This document shows positions 1-9,119 of a stretch of DNA of 64,000 bases, piece after piece (position 1 is the first letter of the stretch; the number at the start of each line of letters is the position of its first letter). The notes beneath the pieces were generated by a model. That model was not told the DNA's origin. It searched no databases and saw nothing but the letters and a program-made list of their open reading frames with translations. The translations under genes were made by a program, and so were the position numbers. Origin of the DNA: Phragmitibacter flavus (lineage in GTDB: Bacteria; Verrucomicrobiota; Verrucomicrobiia; Verrucomicrobiales; Verrucomicrobiaceae); contig NZ_VAUV01000002.1 of NCBI RefSeq assembly GCF_005780165.1, positions 363,708 to 427,707 of the forward strand, read 5' to 3'.

Positions 1-492
1 GTCGGCGTCTTGATGGATGGGAATTGAGTTTTCGCGGCCGGTTTTGCTGGCGACGAGATGGAAGGTGCCGGTAGGGGCTTCGGCGAAGGATTTTTCGGCG
101 TAACGTGGGGTGACGCCGTGTTGGTCGGGAAGGATCCAGATTTGCAGGAGGCGGGTGGCTTCTTCGTGGGAGGGGTTGAATTCGCTGTGGCGCACGCCGC
201 TGCCGGCGGACATGTATTGGAACTCACCGGCTTTGATGGTGCGACCGTTGCCCATGGAGTCTTTGTGGGCGAGCTGGCCGCTGAGGATGTAGCTGATGAT
301 TTCCATGTCCTTGTGAGGATGGGTGGCGAAACCGCGGGCGGGCATGACGAGGTCGTCGTTGATAACACGGAGGCTGCGATAGCCCATTTGATGGGGATTG
401 TGGTATTCGCCGAAGCTGAAGGTGTGATAAGTGTCGAGCCAACCGTGGCTGGCGTGGCCGCGTTCGTTGGAGCGAAGGATTTGTGGTTTCAT
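1..492 (-). CDS. Pirin family protein (3' end outside window)
   Basis: The reverse strand reads 164 codons from an ATG at 490-492 and runs off the left edge, so the C-terminus is missing. The protein is a cupin of the pirin/YhhW type. The N-terminus carries RSNERGHASHGWLDTYHTFS followed by FGEYHNPHQMGYRSLRVIND, and then the metal-site region with GFATHPHKDMEIISYILSG, where the clustered histidines and a glutamate would bind iron. A later SAGSGVRHSEFN segment supplies a further histidine. Bacterial pirins are non-haem iron proteins, and some have quercetin 2,3-dioxygenase activity. It lies on the same strand as, and downstream of, the glutathionyl-hydroquinone reductase gene, with a repeat-bearing spacer between them. 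A quinone or electrophile stress role is inferred from this pairing. The family call is secure; the substrate is unknown. Confidence 0.93.
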   Translation of the reverse strand, partial: MKPQILRSNERGHASHGWLDTYHTFSFGEYHNPHQMGYRSLRVINDDLVMPARGFATHPHKDMEIISYILSGQLAHKDSMGNGRTIKAGEFQYMSAGSGVRHSEFNPSHEEATRLLQIWILPDQHGVTPRYAEKSFAEAPTGTFHLVASKTGRENSIPIHQDAD

Positions 493-586
493 GGTGGGTT
501 AAGATTGGAGCAGGAAGTTTTGTCCGTGAAATATCGAGTTGGTTGGCTGAGGCTAAGTTTTAGGCATGCTTGGGATGGGAGGGATT

Positions 587-684
587 AACCACGAATGGCA
601 CGAATTGACACGAATGTTGAGGGGAGTATGAGAAGTGAAAATTTGGAGAAGTAGATTCGTGTTCATTGGTGTCCATTCGTGGTT
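587..684. repeat. Imperfect inverted repeat (ACCACGAATGG type)
   Basis: Two arms of about 30 bases (587-616 and 655-684) are near reverse complements. The left arm begins AACCACGAATGGCACGAAT and the right arm ends GTCCATTCGTGGTT. About 38 bases separate them. Each arm is itself built of a CACGAAT-like word repeated two or three times. It fills the spacer between the hydroquinone reductase and pirin genes. It could form a large hairpin in RNA, ending or attenuating read-through into pirin, or it may be a dispersed repeat. Only the structure is directly seen. Confidence 0.7.
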
Positions 685-687
685 TGA

Positions 688-1647
688 TTACAATCTGCTT
701 GGGCTGCTCAAGCTTTCGCGACCGTGGGGTTGGGTGAAGTCGAGGATGGGGCCGAGGGGGACGACTTGGGTGGGGTTGATGTCGTGGTGGGTGAAGTAGT
801 AATGGCGCTTGATGTGATCGATGTTGACGGTGTCGGCGATGCCGGGTTGTTGATAGAGATCGAGGAGATAGGCGTTGAGGTTGGGGTAGTCGATGATGCG
901 CTTGAGGTTGCATTTGAAGTGGCCGTGATAGACGGCGTCGAAGCGGACGAGGGTGCAGAAGAGACGCCAGTCGGCTTCAACGATGCGGTTGCCGAAAAGA
1001 TAACGGCTGGTGGTGAGGCGGGTTTCGAGTTGGTCGAGGGCGTTGAAAAGTTCGCGGACGGGTTTTTCGTAGCTGGATTGCGTGGAGGCGAAGCCTGCTT
1101 TGTAGACGCCGTTGTTGATGTGTTGGTAGATGAAGTCGGCGAGTTCGGTGTGGGCGGGTTCGAGGTCGGAGGGGAAGAGGTCGAGGGGGTTGGCTCCGAC
1201 ATTGGCGAAGGCGGTGTTGAACATTTGGCAGATGTCGTCTTCGGAATTGTTGAGGATGGTGTTGGCGACTTTGTCCCATAGGACGGGGACAGTGACGCGG
1301 CCGTTGAAATGAGGATCGCTGGCGTGGTAGGCTTCGCTGAGGTATTGGAAGAGATTGATGGGATCGGTGGTGTAACCGTCGCCTTCGCGGAAGGCCCAGC
1401 CACGGTGGTCGCGAATGGGGTCGATGACGGACATGCTGACGATGTCTTGGAGACCTTTGAGGTTGCGGACGATGAGGGCGCGGCTGGCCCAGGGGCAGGC
1501 GAGGGAAACGTAGAGATGATAGCGTCCGGCGACGGCGGGATGGGGGGCGTTGGGGTCGGGGCTGATGAAGTTGCGGAAGGCGTCATCCTGGCGTTCGAAA
1601 CTGCCGTCGGTGGATTGTTCTTGAGGGAATTGGGCGATTGGGTTCAT
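688..1647 (-). CDS. Glutathionyl-hydroquinone reductase (Xi-class GST)
   Basis: This 319-residue protein matches the usual length of the Xi class (YqjG/ECM4, about 320-330). It carries the class signature LYVSLACPWASRALIV at about residues 45-60, with Cys51 as the catalytic cysteine that reduces glutathionyl-hydroquinones using a second glutathione. The thioredoxin-fold half is followed by VPVLWDK and NNSEDDICQMFN, then an all-helical GST C-domain containing RYLFGNRIVEADWRLFCTLV. Enzymes of this type are cytoplasmic and recycle conjugates formed when quinones react with glutathione. It is transcribed away from the LysR regulator with a 69-base shared upstream region, and pirin follows on the same strand. 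Family assignment is strong. Confidence 0.95.
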   Translation of the reverse strand: MNPIAQFPQEQSTDGSFERQDDAFRNFISPDPNAPHPAVAGRYHLYVSLACPWASRALIVRNLKGLQDIVSMSVIDPIRDHRGWAFREGDGYTTDPINLFQYLSEAYHASDPHFNGRVTVPVLWDKVANTILNNSEDDICQMFNTAFANVGANPLDLFPSDLEPAHTELADFIYQHINNGVYKAGFASTQSSYEKPVRELFNALDQLETRLTTSRYLFGNRIVEADWRLFCTLVRFDAVYHGHFKCNLKRIIDYPNLNAYLLDLYQQPGIADTVNIDHIKRHYYFTHHDINPTQVVPLGPILDFTQPHGRESLSSPSRL

Positions 1648-1716
1648 GGCTAACGTTGGCCCAAGAAGGTGAGGTTGCCCAATATCATGTTCCTTGCCTT
1701 AGTATAACTTGAGGGT
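1648..1716. promoter_or_regulatory. Divergent promoter region between GHR and lysR genes
   Basis: This 69-base spacer separates two divergently transcribed genes, the classical arrangement in which a LysR regulator controls the neighbouring gene and itself. It must hold both promoters. I could not pick out a convincing T-N11-A operator or -10/-35 pair by eye, so the call rests on gene arrangement alone. Confidence 0.4.
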
Positions 1717-2637
1717 ATGCTCGGCGGCGTGGAACTGCGTCACCTTCGATATTTTGTTGCTGTTGCTGAGGAAGAGAATGTGTCGCGTGCGGCGCTGAGG
1801 TTGCATTTGTCGCAGCCGGCATTGAGCCGGCAGATTGGAGATATGGAGAAGGAGATGGGGTTTGCGCTTTTGGAGCGTGGGGCGAAGTCGGTGCGTTTGA
1901 CGGATGCGGGTCGAGTTTTTCTGAAGGAGGCGTGTGTGGTGTTGAAGCGGTTGGAGGAGGGGGTGGAGAAGGCGCGGGCGGTGGCGACGGGTGGGAAGGG
2001 GGAGTTGCACATTGGCTATGCGCCTTCGTTGACGCCGCAGATTTTGCCGAGGACGATGCGGGCTTATCAGGCGGAGCGTGAGCAGCGGGGGATCAAGGTG
2101 TTGTTGCATGATTTGTCGACGGAGGAGATGCTGACGAAATTGCGTGATGGGTCGCTGCATCTGGCGATGATGGTGAGGCCGCCGAAGTCGGCGATGCGGG
2201 GGTTGTGTTATGAGGAGTTGTTGTTGTCGCCGATGTGCATGGCGGTGCATCCAGAGCATGCGCTGGCGAAGAAGAAATCGGTGACGGTGGCGCAGGTGGT
2301 GAAGGAGCCGATCATTGGTTATGACCGGCTGGAGTATCCGGGATATTATGAGGAGTTGGGGGCGATTTTTGCGTCGACGAAGATGAAGCTGAATGTGGTG
2401 GAAGAGCATGACAGCGCGACGAGTTTGATCGCTGCGGTGGAGGCGGGTGGCGGGGTGGCGGTGGTGCCGGGGACGTTGTCGTGCATTTCGGGATCAAGGT
2501 TGAAGTTGATTCCGATTGAGCCGGCGCCGGAGCCGTTGAGCATCGGGGCGACCTGGACGAAGGAGGGACTTATACCTTCGGCGAACCGGTTTTTGCAGTT
2601 GGCGATTGAGTTGTCGGTGAATGTGAAACCGGTTTAA
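1717..2637 (+). CDS. LysR family transcriptional regulator
   Basis: At 306 residues this has the standard LTTR length. The N-terminal winged helix-turn-helix spans about residues 5-65, with LRHLRYFVAVAEEENVSRAA and LSQPALSRQIGDMEKEMG as recognition region, then RLTDAGRVFL. The remainder is a periplasmic-binding-type effector domain: GELHIGYAPSLTPQILP, a mid-domain hinge, and VAVVPGTLS near the end. It binds DNA in the cytoplasm and should respond to a small molecule. Divergence from the glutathionyl-hydroquinone reductase gene suggests that gene, possibly with pirin, is its target; quinones or related electrophiles are the inferred inducers. The ATG at 1717 is used; a GTG five codons later would also give a complete domain. 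Confidence 0.94.
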   Translation: MLGGVELRHLRYFVAVAEEENVSRAALRLHLSQPALSRQIGDMEKEMGFALLERGAKSVRLTDAGRVFLKEACVVLKRLEEGVEKARAVATGGKGELHIGYAPSLTPQILPRTMRAYQAEREQRGIKVLLHDLSTEEMLTKLRDGSLHLAMMVRPPKSAMRGLCYEELLLSPMCMAVHPEHALAKKKSVTVAQVVKEPIIGYDRLEYPGYYEELGAIFASTKMKLNVVEEHDSATSLIAAVEAGGGVAVVPGTLSCISGSRLKLIPIEPAPEPLSIGATWTKEGLIPSANRFLQLAIELSVNVKPV

Positions 2638-2641
2638 GACG

Positions 2642-4168
2642 ATGAATGTTGTGAGATGGTCAGGTTTGATGTTGGTGGTGCTGATGGTTGGCTGTCAGAC
2701 GCTCGGAGAGCCGGTCGATGGTGATGATGTGGTGAGGGATGCAAAGGTAAGTTATGAGGCTTGGCGCGCGATGCCGAATGATGGGCGGTTGAGGGAGCGG
2801 CATGAGGTGGCGTTGGAGAGGTTGTTGGGGTGGGTTGGGGATGTGCCCGCTGGATCGCGTGTTGCGGTGATGGGTGAGCGAGGGTTGACTTATGAGATTG
2901 AGAGTAAGGAGGTGTGGGAGGAGTTTGTATTGGCGCGGAAGGTGGATCGGAAGAGGGTTGAGAACTGGCATGGGCGGTCGGGGGTGGGCGTGCCGGTGGT
3001 GGCCTTGCGGAAGAATGAAGGGGTTTGGCCGCTGGATTCGTTGCGACCGCCGGAGGGCATTTCGACTTCGTTGACGGCGGTGTTAACGAGGTTGGATGAT
3101 GGGGGGTATTTGCTGAAGATGTTGGATCCGATGGAGCACGCGACGGTGAAGGTGGGGGATGAGATGTTGCCTTTGGCGGCGGATTTTAGTGCGTCGATCG
3201 CGATCTTGTTGAAGGAGGCGGAGGCGTTGAGGAAGTCGGGGAGGAGCGGGATGTTGAAGCCGGGGTTGAGTGCGCGGAAGGAGAAGCTCTATTTGATGCA
3301 GCCTTATGATGCGAAGAAGATTCCGCTGGTGATGGTGCATGGGTTGCAGTCGACCCCAGTGGCGTTTGGAAATTTGACCAATGATGTGCTGGCGGATCCG
3401 CGGTTGTATGAGCGGTATCAGGTTTGGCATTATCATTATCCGACGGGGATGCCGGTGTTGCAGAATGCGGCGGTGTTTCGTCGGGGGCTGGATGAGACGT
3501 TGAAGTTGATTGATCCGGGGGGGGATGATTTTGCGACAAATCATCTGGTGGTGATCGGGCACAGCATGGGGGGGATTTTAACGCACACGCTGACTTGCGA
3601 TTCGGGGTATGTGATCTGGGACAAGGTGATGCGGTCGAGGCCGGATCGGTTTGTGTGTCAGCCGGCGTTTCGGGAGAGGCTGGAGCCGATCTTTTTGTTC
3701 AAGCGTGACCGGAGGGTGAAGCGGGTGGTGTTTGTGGCGGTGCCGCATCGGGGGAGCGGGTATGCGGACAACTGGATTGGGGATTTAGGGCAGCGATTGT
3801 TCCGCGGGGATGAGGCGTTTCACTCGGTGTTTCATGAGTTGGTGAAACATCATCGCGAGGACGTGCATCCATTTTTGCTGAAGCTGGTGGATGCGGGGAA
3901 GGTGAGTTCGATCAGGACCTTGTCGGGTCGGAGTCCGGCGTTGGTGGCGCTGGCGGGGATCAAGCCGGAAGTGCCGTTTCACAACATCATGGGGCAGAAG
4001 AAGGAGGGGCCGGTGGAGGAGGGGAGCGATGGGATTGTGCCGTATGCGAGCAGTCGGATGGAGGGGGCGGAGTCGGAGTTGATTGTGAGGTCGGGTCACA
4101 ATGCGTTCCGTCATCCGGAGGCGGTGAAGGAGATCAAACGGATCTTAAAAATGCACGTGGGTCGTTAG
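2642..4168 (+). CDS. Lipoprotein alpha/beta hydrolase (lipase/esterase-like)
   Basis: This 508-residue protein begins with a lipoprotein signal peptide, ending in LVVLMVGCQT with the lipobox cysteine at about residue 18, so it is probably anchored in a membrane. The C-terminal half is an alpha/beta hydrolase: IPLVMVHGLQSTPVAFGNL gives the oxyanion-hole HG, VIGHSMGGI gives the nucleophile elbow with Ser308, and a GHNAF segment near the C-terminus is a good candidate for the catalytic histidine. A cationic insertion (FLFKRDRRVKRVVFVAVPHR) precedes the lid region. The start lies four bases after the LysR stop, so the two are likely co-transcribed. Substrate cannot be told; acyl ester or lipid hydrolysis in the periplasm is inferred. 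Confidence 0.88.
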   Translation: MNVVRWSGLMLVVLMVGCQTLGEPVDGDDVVRDAKVSYEAWRAMPNDGRLRERHEVALERLLGWVGDVPAGSRVAVMGERGLTYEIESKEVWEEFVLARKVDRKRVENWHGRSGVGVPVVALRKNEGVWPLDSLRPPEGISTSLTAVLTRLDDGGYLLKMLDPMEHATVKVGDEMLPLAADFSASIAILLKEAEALRKSGRSGMLKPGLSARKEKLYLMQPYDAKKIPLVMVHGLQSTPVAFGNLTNDVLADPRLYERYQVWHYHYPTGMPVLQNAAVFRRGLDETLKLIDPGGDDFATNHLVVIGHSMGGILTHTLTCDSGYVIWDKVMRSRPDRFVCQPAFRERLEPIFLFKRDRRVKRVVFVAVPHRGSGYADNWIGDLGQRLFRGDEAFHSVFHELVKHHREDVHPFLLKLVDAGKVSSIRTLSGRSPALVALAGIKPEVPFHNIMGQKKEGPVEEGSDGIVPYASSRMEGAESELIVRSGHNAFRHPEAVKEIKRILKMHVGR

Positions 4169-4181
4169 CCCATTGGGATCG

Positions 4182-6986
4182 TTAAGAGTTGCGTTTGCGG
4201 CGCAACAGGACGAGGGCGAGACCGCTGAGGAGCAGCAGGCTGCGGGAGGGTTCGGGGATCATGAGAACGACGTCGCGTCCGCTGGCTCCGCCGAAGTAGG
4301 AGAGGGTGTAGTTGGAGGTGACGCCGCCGAAGTCGAGGGCGAAGACATGGCCTTCAGCAAAACCGTTGAAGGTGCCGGTGATGGCGTTGGTGCCCTCGTT
4401 GTGGATGAGGGTGAAAGTGTTGAGCGGGCCGACGGAGGAGCCGAAAGTGTTGAGGGCGAGAGTGCCGTCGAGGGAGACATCGCCGAATACGAACATGGTG
4501 TCGGCTCCCGAGTCGAGGCTGAGGTCGAAGCTCAGGGTGGCGAGGTCGCCCTGAGTATAGTTGCCGTAGACGGTAGTGGTGCCGATGGTCGTGCCTGCGC
4601 CGAGGCCGTGGGCGAGGGTGCCGGTGCCGGTGTTGTTAAGGTTGAAGTTGCGGGTGGTGTCGCCGAATTGGGTGACTTTGAGAAGTCCGCTGTTGAAGTT
4701 GAAGGCGGCGATGCCGGCTCCGCGGGCGATGGATTGGGTGCGCAGTTCGCCGCCGTTCATGTTGATGGTGCCAGTGGTGTTGAGAGGGTTGGTGCCGGTG
4801 GAATTGGCGAGTAGGATGCTGTTCGCGGTGATGAGTCCGGTTCCGAAGGTTAGCAGTCCTTTGCCGCTGCCGCCGCCTCCAGAGTTGTAGTTGCCGATGA
4901 TGACCTCATCGAGCGTGGCGTTGATGGTGCCGCCGGTGAGGTTGAGTTCGCTCAAGGTGGGGTTGGTGCCGGTGCTGGGACTGAGGTTGTTGCCGATGTA
5001 AAGGTCGGCGGCGGCGGTGGATTTGCCACCGAGGGTGAGGGTGCCTCCCGCGGCGATGCTGACCATGCCACGGGCTTTGTCTTTGCCGACGAAGAAGGTG
5101 TCGGTGGAGATGGTGTTGTTTTGACCGAGCACCATGGTTCCCAAGGTGGAACCAGTGGTGCCGCCATCCACCTGGCCGAGGCGGACCATGTCGGCGGTGA
5201 TGCTGTTGAGTCCGGAGGTGGAGAGGTTGAGGGTTCCCAGGACGGTGGCGTTGGAGGAGCCTGCGGTGACGTGGGCGATGTCGAGGAGGCCGACGTTGAT
5301 GGTGACGCTGCTGGCGTTTTGAAGGTTGAGGGTGCCGGTGGTGTTGGGAGCGTCGACGCGCAGTCCGATTTCGAGGTTGTCGGTGCTGCCACTGCCGATG
5401 CGAACCGCGCCACTTTGAACGGTGGTGGTTGAGGTGAGGCCGTTGTAGCCGACGCGCATTTTGTCGACTGAAACTCCGTTGCTGACGGTGGCGGTGCCGC
5501 CGTCGAGAAGAAGGGTGCTGGTGCCGCCGCCATCGACGATGCCCTGGGCAACGGTGAGAGTGCCGCCGCGCATCTGGATTTGGCCAGTGGTGTTGAGCGG
5601 GTTGACGCCCTCGCTGCGGGCGAGGGTGATGAGGTTGGCGGTCACGGTGCCCGCATCGAAGGTGAGCGAGCCTTTGCCACTTCCAGAGCCGGTAGGGGCC
5701 ATGACGGTGCCGCCACGAAGGTAGGCTCCGATGAGGACTTCATCCAGGGTGGCGTTGAAGGTGCCGCCGGTGAGGTTGAGGTGACTCAAGGTGGGAGCGG
5801 TGCTGGTGTTGGCGCTGAGGTTGGTGCCGATGTTGAGGTCGGTGGCGGTGTTGAGGTTGCCCTGAAGGGTCAGGATGCCACCAGGGGTGATGGTGGCGGT
5901 GCCGATGGCCTTGTCGCCGCCGATGGTGAAGGTGTCGACGAAGAAGTTGTTGGTGTTGCCGAGGTTGAGGGTGCCGGTGGTGGCGGGTGAGCTGATGCTG
6001 CCTCCGGTGATGAAGCCGAGTCGAAGGGAGTTGGCGCGAACGGTATTGGTGCCGGAAGTGGAAAGGTTGAGGACGCCAGTGACCGCGTTGGCCGTGGAAG
6101 TGGCGGTGTCGAGCCAGCCGACGTCGAGGGCTCCGACGTTGATGTTGACGCTGCTGGCGGTGGCAAGGTTGAGGGTTCCGCTGGTGGTGGGAGTGGTGAC
6201 GGCGGTGTTTTTGTAGCCAATGCGCATGGTGTTGGTGGCTCCGGTGCCAATGTTGACGGGACCGGTGGTGACGGTCGCGGTGGCCGCTTTGCCATCGTAG
6301 CCAACGCGCAGATTGTTGGTGGTGAAACCATTGGCGGCGGTGATGGTCCCTTCGTCCCAGTTGGTGTTTTGGGTGGTGAGGGTGTTGGCGAGGGTGAGGG
6401 TGCCGGTGCCGGTCTTGTTGACACCCTGGAGGTTGGTGATTTGACCGTCGATCTGCCAGTTGCCGGTGCCTCCGAAGACGACGGTTTGAAGGCTGATGGC
6501 GCCGCGATTAAGGGTGGCGTTGGAGGCGAGGGTGGCGGTATTGGCCGAGTTATTGGTGAAGTTGGAGGTGCCGTCGGCACCACCGAGGTTGAGAAGCATG
6601 GAGGTGGCTCCACCTCCGATGGTGAGCGGGCCTGCGCCTGAGTCGATGAGGATGCCGGAGCCTCCGGCGAGGCGGAACACGGCGTCGTTGACGGTGGAGT
6701 TGATGGTGACGGCGGTGGTTTGGGCGCTGGTGAGGGTGAGGGTGCCGACCCCGCTACCTGCTCCTTCAAAATTGGTGGCGAAGGTGACGTCGTTGAAGGT
6801 GCTTTGGCCGTTGAAGGTAATGGGCTCTGCGTTGCCGGGAACGCCCACCGGACTCCAATTGGCGGGGGTTTGGAGGTTGGCGTCCATGCCCATCCACACG
6901 GCAGCATGGGCGGTGCTGAGGACTTGGGCGGCAACGATGATGGCCGCCAGAAAGAATCGCGAGAAGGTGACGGAGGGTGCGGTCAT
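4182..6986 (-). CDS. PEP-CTERM protein with autotransporter-associated beta-strand repeats (934 aa)
   Basis: A Sec signal peptide of about 29 residues (hydrophobic FFLAAIIVAAQVLSTAHA) leads into a long low-complexity beta-helical body rich in Gly, Thr, Asn and Ser. The C-terminus is a PEP-CTERM sorting tail: MIPEPSRSLLLLSGLALVLL followed by RRKRNS. Proteins with such tails are processed by an exosortase and released or attached outside the cell. The body carries a long internal duplication: ATDLNIGTNLSANTSTAPTL and AADLYIGNNLSPSTGTNPTL start equivalent blocks that both continue through NATLDEV and NPLNTTG. No catalytic domain is visible; a surface or matrix role is inferred. It converges on the lipoprotein hydrolase with 13 bases between stops. 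Confidence 0.92.
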   Translation of the reverse strand: MTAPSVTFSRFFLAAIIVAAQVLSTAHAAVWMGMDANLQTPANWSPVGVPGNAEPITFNGQSTFNDVTFATNFEGAGSGVGTLTLTSAQTTAVTINSTVNDAVFRLAGGSGILIDSGAGPLTIGGGATSMLLNLGGADGTSNFTNNSANTATLASNATLNRGAISLQTVVFGGTGNWQIDGQITNLQGVNKTGTGTLTLANTLTTQNTNWDEGTITAANGFTTNNLRVGYDGKAATATVTTGPVNIGTGATNTMRIGYKNTAVTTPTTSGTLNLATASSVNINVGALDVGWLDTATSTANAVTGVLNLSTSGTNTVRANSLRLGFITGGSISSPATTGTLNLGNTNNFFVDTFTIGGDKAIGTATITPGGILTLQGNLNTATDLNIGTNLSANTSTAPTLSHLNLTGGTFNATLDEVLIGAYLRGGTVMAPTGSGSGKGSLTFDAGTVTANLITLARSEGVNPLNTTGQIQMRGGTLTVAQGIVDGGGTSTLLLDGGTATVSNGVSVDKMRVGYNGLTSTTTVQSGAVRIGSGSTDNLEIGLRVDAPNTTGTLNLQNASSVTINVGLLDIAHVTAGSSNATVLGTLNLSTSGLNSITADMVRLGQVDGGTTGSTLGTMVLGQNNTISTDTFFVGKDKARGMVSIAAGGTLTLGGKSTAAADLYIGNNLSPSTGTNPTLSELNLTGGTINATLDEVIIGNYNSGGGGSGKGLLTFGTGLITANSILLANSTGTNPLNTTGTINMNGGELRTQSIARGAGIAAFNFNSGLLKVTQFGDTTRNFNLNNTGTGTLAHGLGAGTTIGTTTVYGNYTQGDLATLSFDLSLDSGADTMFVFGDVSLDGTLALNTFGSSVGPLNTFTLIHNEGTNAITGTFNGFAEGHVFALDFGGVTSNYTLSYFGGASGRDVVLMIPEPSRSLLLLSGLALVLLRRKRNS

Positions 6987-7102
6987 GGTTCAGGGAGAGC
7001 GCCATGTGAAGGCGCGTGAGGTGTTGCTTGGAAAGTTTAACGATCTGGAGATGGGTTGTCCATCATGGAATTGATGGGGGGCGACGGGTTGGGTTTTGAC
7101 AA

Positions 7103-8128
7103 GTGGAAGTTAGGCGGGAAGGTGCGCCAAGCTTTTTGGGATTGCGCGAGGTGCCTGTTATTGAATCCAGTTTTGAGGCGGTGTGGTGCTTGCGGAACGG
7201 GCATGTGCAGACGGTTTTGCCGGCGTTGTTACCTGTTGGGACTTCGCTCGGGGTAAAGCGTGAACGGATGGAGTTGATGGACGGGGATTTTGTGGATTTG
7301 GATTGGTTGCGAGGTGGGAAAGGGAGGCTGGTCATTTTATCGCATGGGCTGGAGGGGAGTTCGGAGGCGGTTTATATTCGGAAGGTGGCGAGGGTGTTGC
7401 TCGCGCGCGGGTGGGATGTCATGGCTTGGAGTTATCGGGGATGCGGCGGTGAAGTGAACCGGTTGAAGAGGTCGTATCACAGCGGGGAGTCGGACGATTT
7501 ACGACAGGTGGTGGCGCATGCGGCGGGTGGCTACGATGGAGTTGCGTTGGTGGGGTTTAGCTTGGGGGGAAATATCTCGCTGAAGTATCTTGGCGAGGCG
7601 GAGCCGCATTCAAAGGTGAAGGCGGCGGTGGCGATTTCGGCTCCGGTGGATCTGGCGGCGAGTGCGCGGGTGCTAGATCAACGAAGGGGGAATCGGATTT
7701 ACTTGAAGCGGTTTTTGAAATCGTTGATCGCGAAGATCGAGGCGAAGGCGCTCAAGTTTCCCGGAGAGTTTGATACGCTGGGGTTGCGGGACATTCGCAG
7801 TTTTCAGGAGTTTGATGATCGGTATACCGCGCCGCTGCATGGGTTTGCGGATGCGGCGGAGTATTGGGCGAAGTCGAGCAGCTTGCAGTTTTTGCACAAG
7901 ATCAAGGTGCCGACCTTGCTGGTGAATGCGCGGAATGATCCGTTCTTGTCGGATGAGTCTTTTCCGGTCGAGGTAGCGGAGGGGAGCAGGTGGCTGCACC
8001 TGGAGGCACCGGCTTCAGGAGGGCATGTGGGGTTTGTGGACCGGCGAGTCGGGACGCGCTGGATGGGACAACGCGTGGTGGAGTTTTTTTGGGCTGCGGA
8101 CTTCGGTCAGGAGTCTAGCATGGATTGA
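7103..8128 (+). CDS. YheT-type alpha/beta hydrolase
   Basis: This protein of about 341 residues belongs to the YheT/ABHD1-3 group of alpha/beta hydrolases. It shows NGHVQTVLPALL near the start, a family hallmark; LVILSHGLEGSSEAVYIRKV for the oxyanion region; VMAWSYRGCGGEVNR; and VALVGFSLGGNISLKYLG, the nucleophile elbow with Ser153. The acid and histidine are likely in VNARNDPFL and GGHVGFVD. Family members are cytoplasmic or membrane-associated esterases of poorly known substrate. The open frame begins with GTG at 7103 and no in-frame ATG lies upstream, so the exact start is uncertain. Its stop overlaps the end of the convergent TauE/SafE gene by 14 bases. Confidence 0.92.
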   Translation: MEVRREGAPSFLGLREVPVIESSFEAVWCLRNGHVQTVLPALLPVGTSLGVKRERMELMDGDFVDLDWLRGGKGRLVILSHGLEGSSEAVYIRKVARVLLARGWDVMAWSYRGCGGEVNRLKRSYHSGESDDLRQVVAHAAGGYDGVALVGFSLGGNISLKYLGEAEPHSKVKAAVAISAPVDLAASARVLDQRRGNRIYLKRFLKSLIAKIEAKALKFPGEFDTLGLRDIRSFQEFDDRYTAPLHGFADAAEYWAKSSSLQFLHKIKVPTLLVNARNDPFLSDESFPVEVAEGSRWLHLEAPASGGHVGFVDRRVGTRWMGQRVVEFFWAADFGQESSMD

Positions 8129-9119
8129 GCTCCAAGGCGGATTTTTCGTCGGCGTTTTGTTGCCGGGTTTGTTTGGAGAGTTTGGCCAGGGTGGTGCGGA
8201 AGATCCACCAGAGGACGGCGCTGAAGATGAGCGAGGCGATGATTTTGCCGCTGCTGGGTTTGTTGATGTTGAAGTAGAGGAGCTGGAAGATGTTGAGAGC
8301 AACGATGCCTTTGAGCATCCAGTCGACGTGGATTTTGGCGAGGATGTAGGCGCCGAAAGGGGCCATGAACAAGACGACGGGATAAGCGCAGAGCCAGGTT
8401 TGTATTTGATAGGCGCTGAGGTTTTGGTCGACGAAATGGCGGTAGAGGAAACCGAGGATGCTCATGGAGGCCATGATCATGATGCTGAGATGGGTGGCGA
8501 CCTTTTCCTTCATGCGGAAGCGGGTGACGAGAAGGGTGTAGAGGATGATGTCGGCTCCGGTGCCGAACAGGCTGGCGCACATGCCACCGAGGATGAGGAT
8601 GAGGACGAGAAGGGCGCGGTTGGTGGTGCCGGGGGCGTGAAGGAAATCGGTGTGGCCACGATGGTCGCTGCGATAGTAGGCGATGGCGAAAGTGGTGATG
8701 AGGCTCAAGAACAGGGCCTGGATGATGTAGACCGGGAGCTGCTGGAGCGTGAGCATGCCGAGGACAAACCCGCCGAAGCATACGGGGATGAACCACAGCA
8801 TGGGTTTATAGGCGCGGAGGTTGTTGGCCTTGTTGGAGAGGATGTAGATGGAGGCGCTGGTCATGCCGACGCTTTGGATCATCAGGCTGAAGTCACGGGC
8901 GAGGACGCGGTCGATATTGAGGAACACGCTGAGGAAGGGGAAGGCGACCGCTCCGCCGCCTTCGGGGGTGAGTCCGGCAACAAAGGCGCCGAGGACCATG
9001 ATGGCGGGGTAATACCAGTTCTCGAAAAGGACCTGCAGGCTGTTGAAGGTGTTGAAGAGGATGATCCAGATGAGGAGCATGCCGATGAACCAGCCAAGGA
9101 AAATTTTGCTTTTGAACAT
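8115..9119 (-). CDS. TauE/SafE (TSUP) family permease
   Basis: A polytopic membrane protein of 334 residues, starting at the ATG at 9117-9119 (MFKSKIFLGWFIGMLL); an upstream TTG would add 14 residues. It has repeated hydrophobic segments and two inverted halves, with the conserved AGLTPEGGGAVAFPFLSVFL in the first and LGGMCASLFGTGADIILY in the second. This is typical of the sulfite/organosulfonate exporter family, which moves anions or sulfur compounds across the inner membrane. The C-terminus is hydrophilic (TRQQNADEKSALELNPC). It overlaps the convergent hydrolase gene by 14 bases. Substrate is not deducible from context. Confidence 0.9.
   Translation of the reverse strand: MFKSKIFLGWFIGMLLIWIILFNTFNSLQVLFENWYYPAIMVLGAFVAGLTPEGGGAVAFPFLSVFLNIDRVLARDFSLMIQSVGMTSASIYILSNKANNLRAYKPMLWFIPVCFGGFVLGMLTLQQLPVYIIQALFLSLITTFAIAYYRSDHRGHTDFLHAPGTTNRALLVLILILGGMCASLFGTGADIILYTLLVTRFRMKEKVATHLSIMIMASMSILGFLYRHFVDQNLSAYQIQTWLCAYPVVLFMAPFGAYILAKIHVDWMLKGIVALNIFQLLYFNINKPSSGKIIASLIFSAVLWWIFRTTLAKLSKQTRQQNADEKSALELNPC

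Noticed and set aside
58..588. 176-codon plus-strand frame at the left end
   Set aside because: The opposite strand encodes an unmistakable pirin with its histidine cluster.
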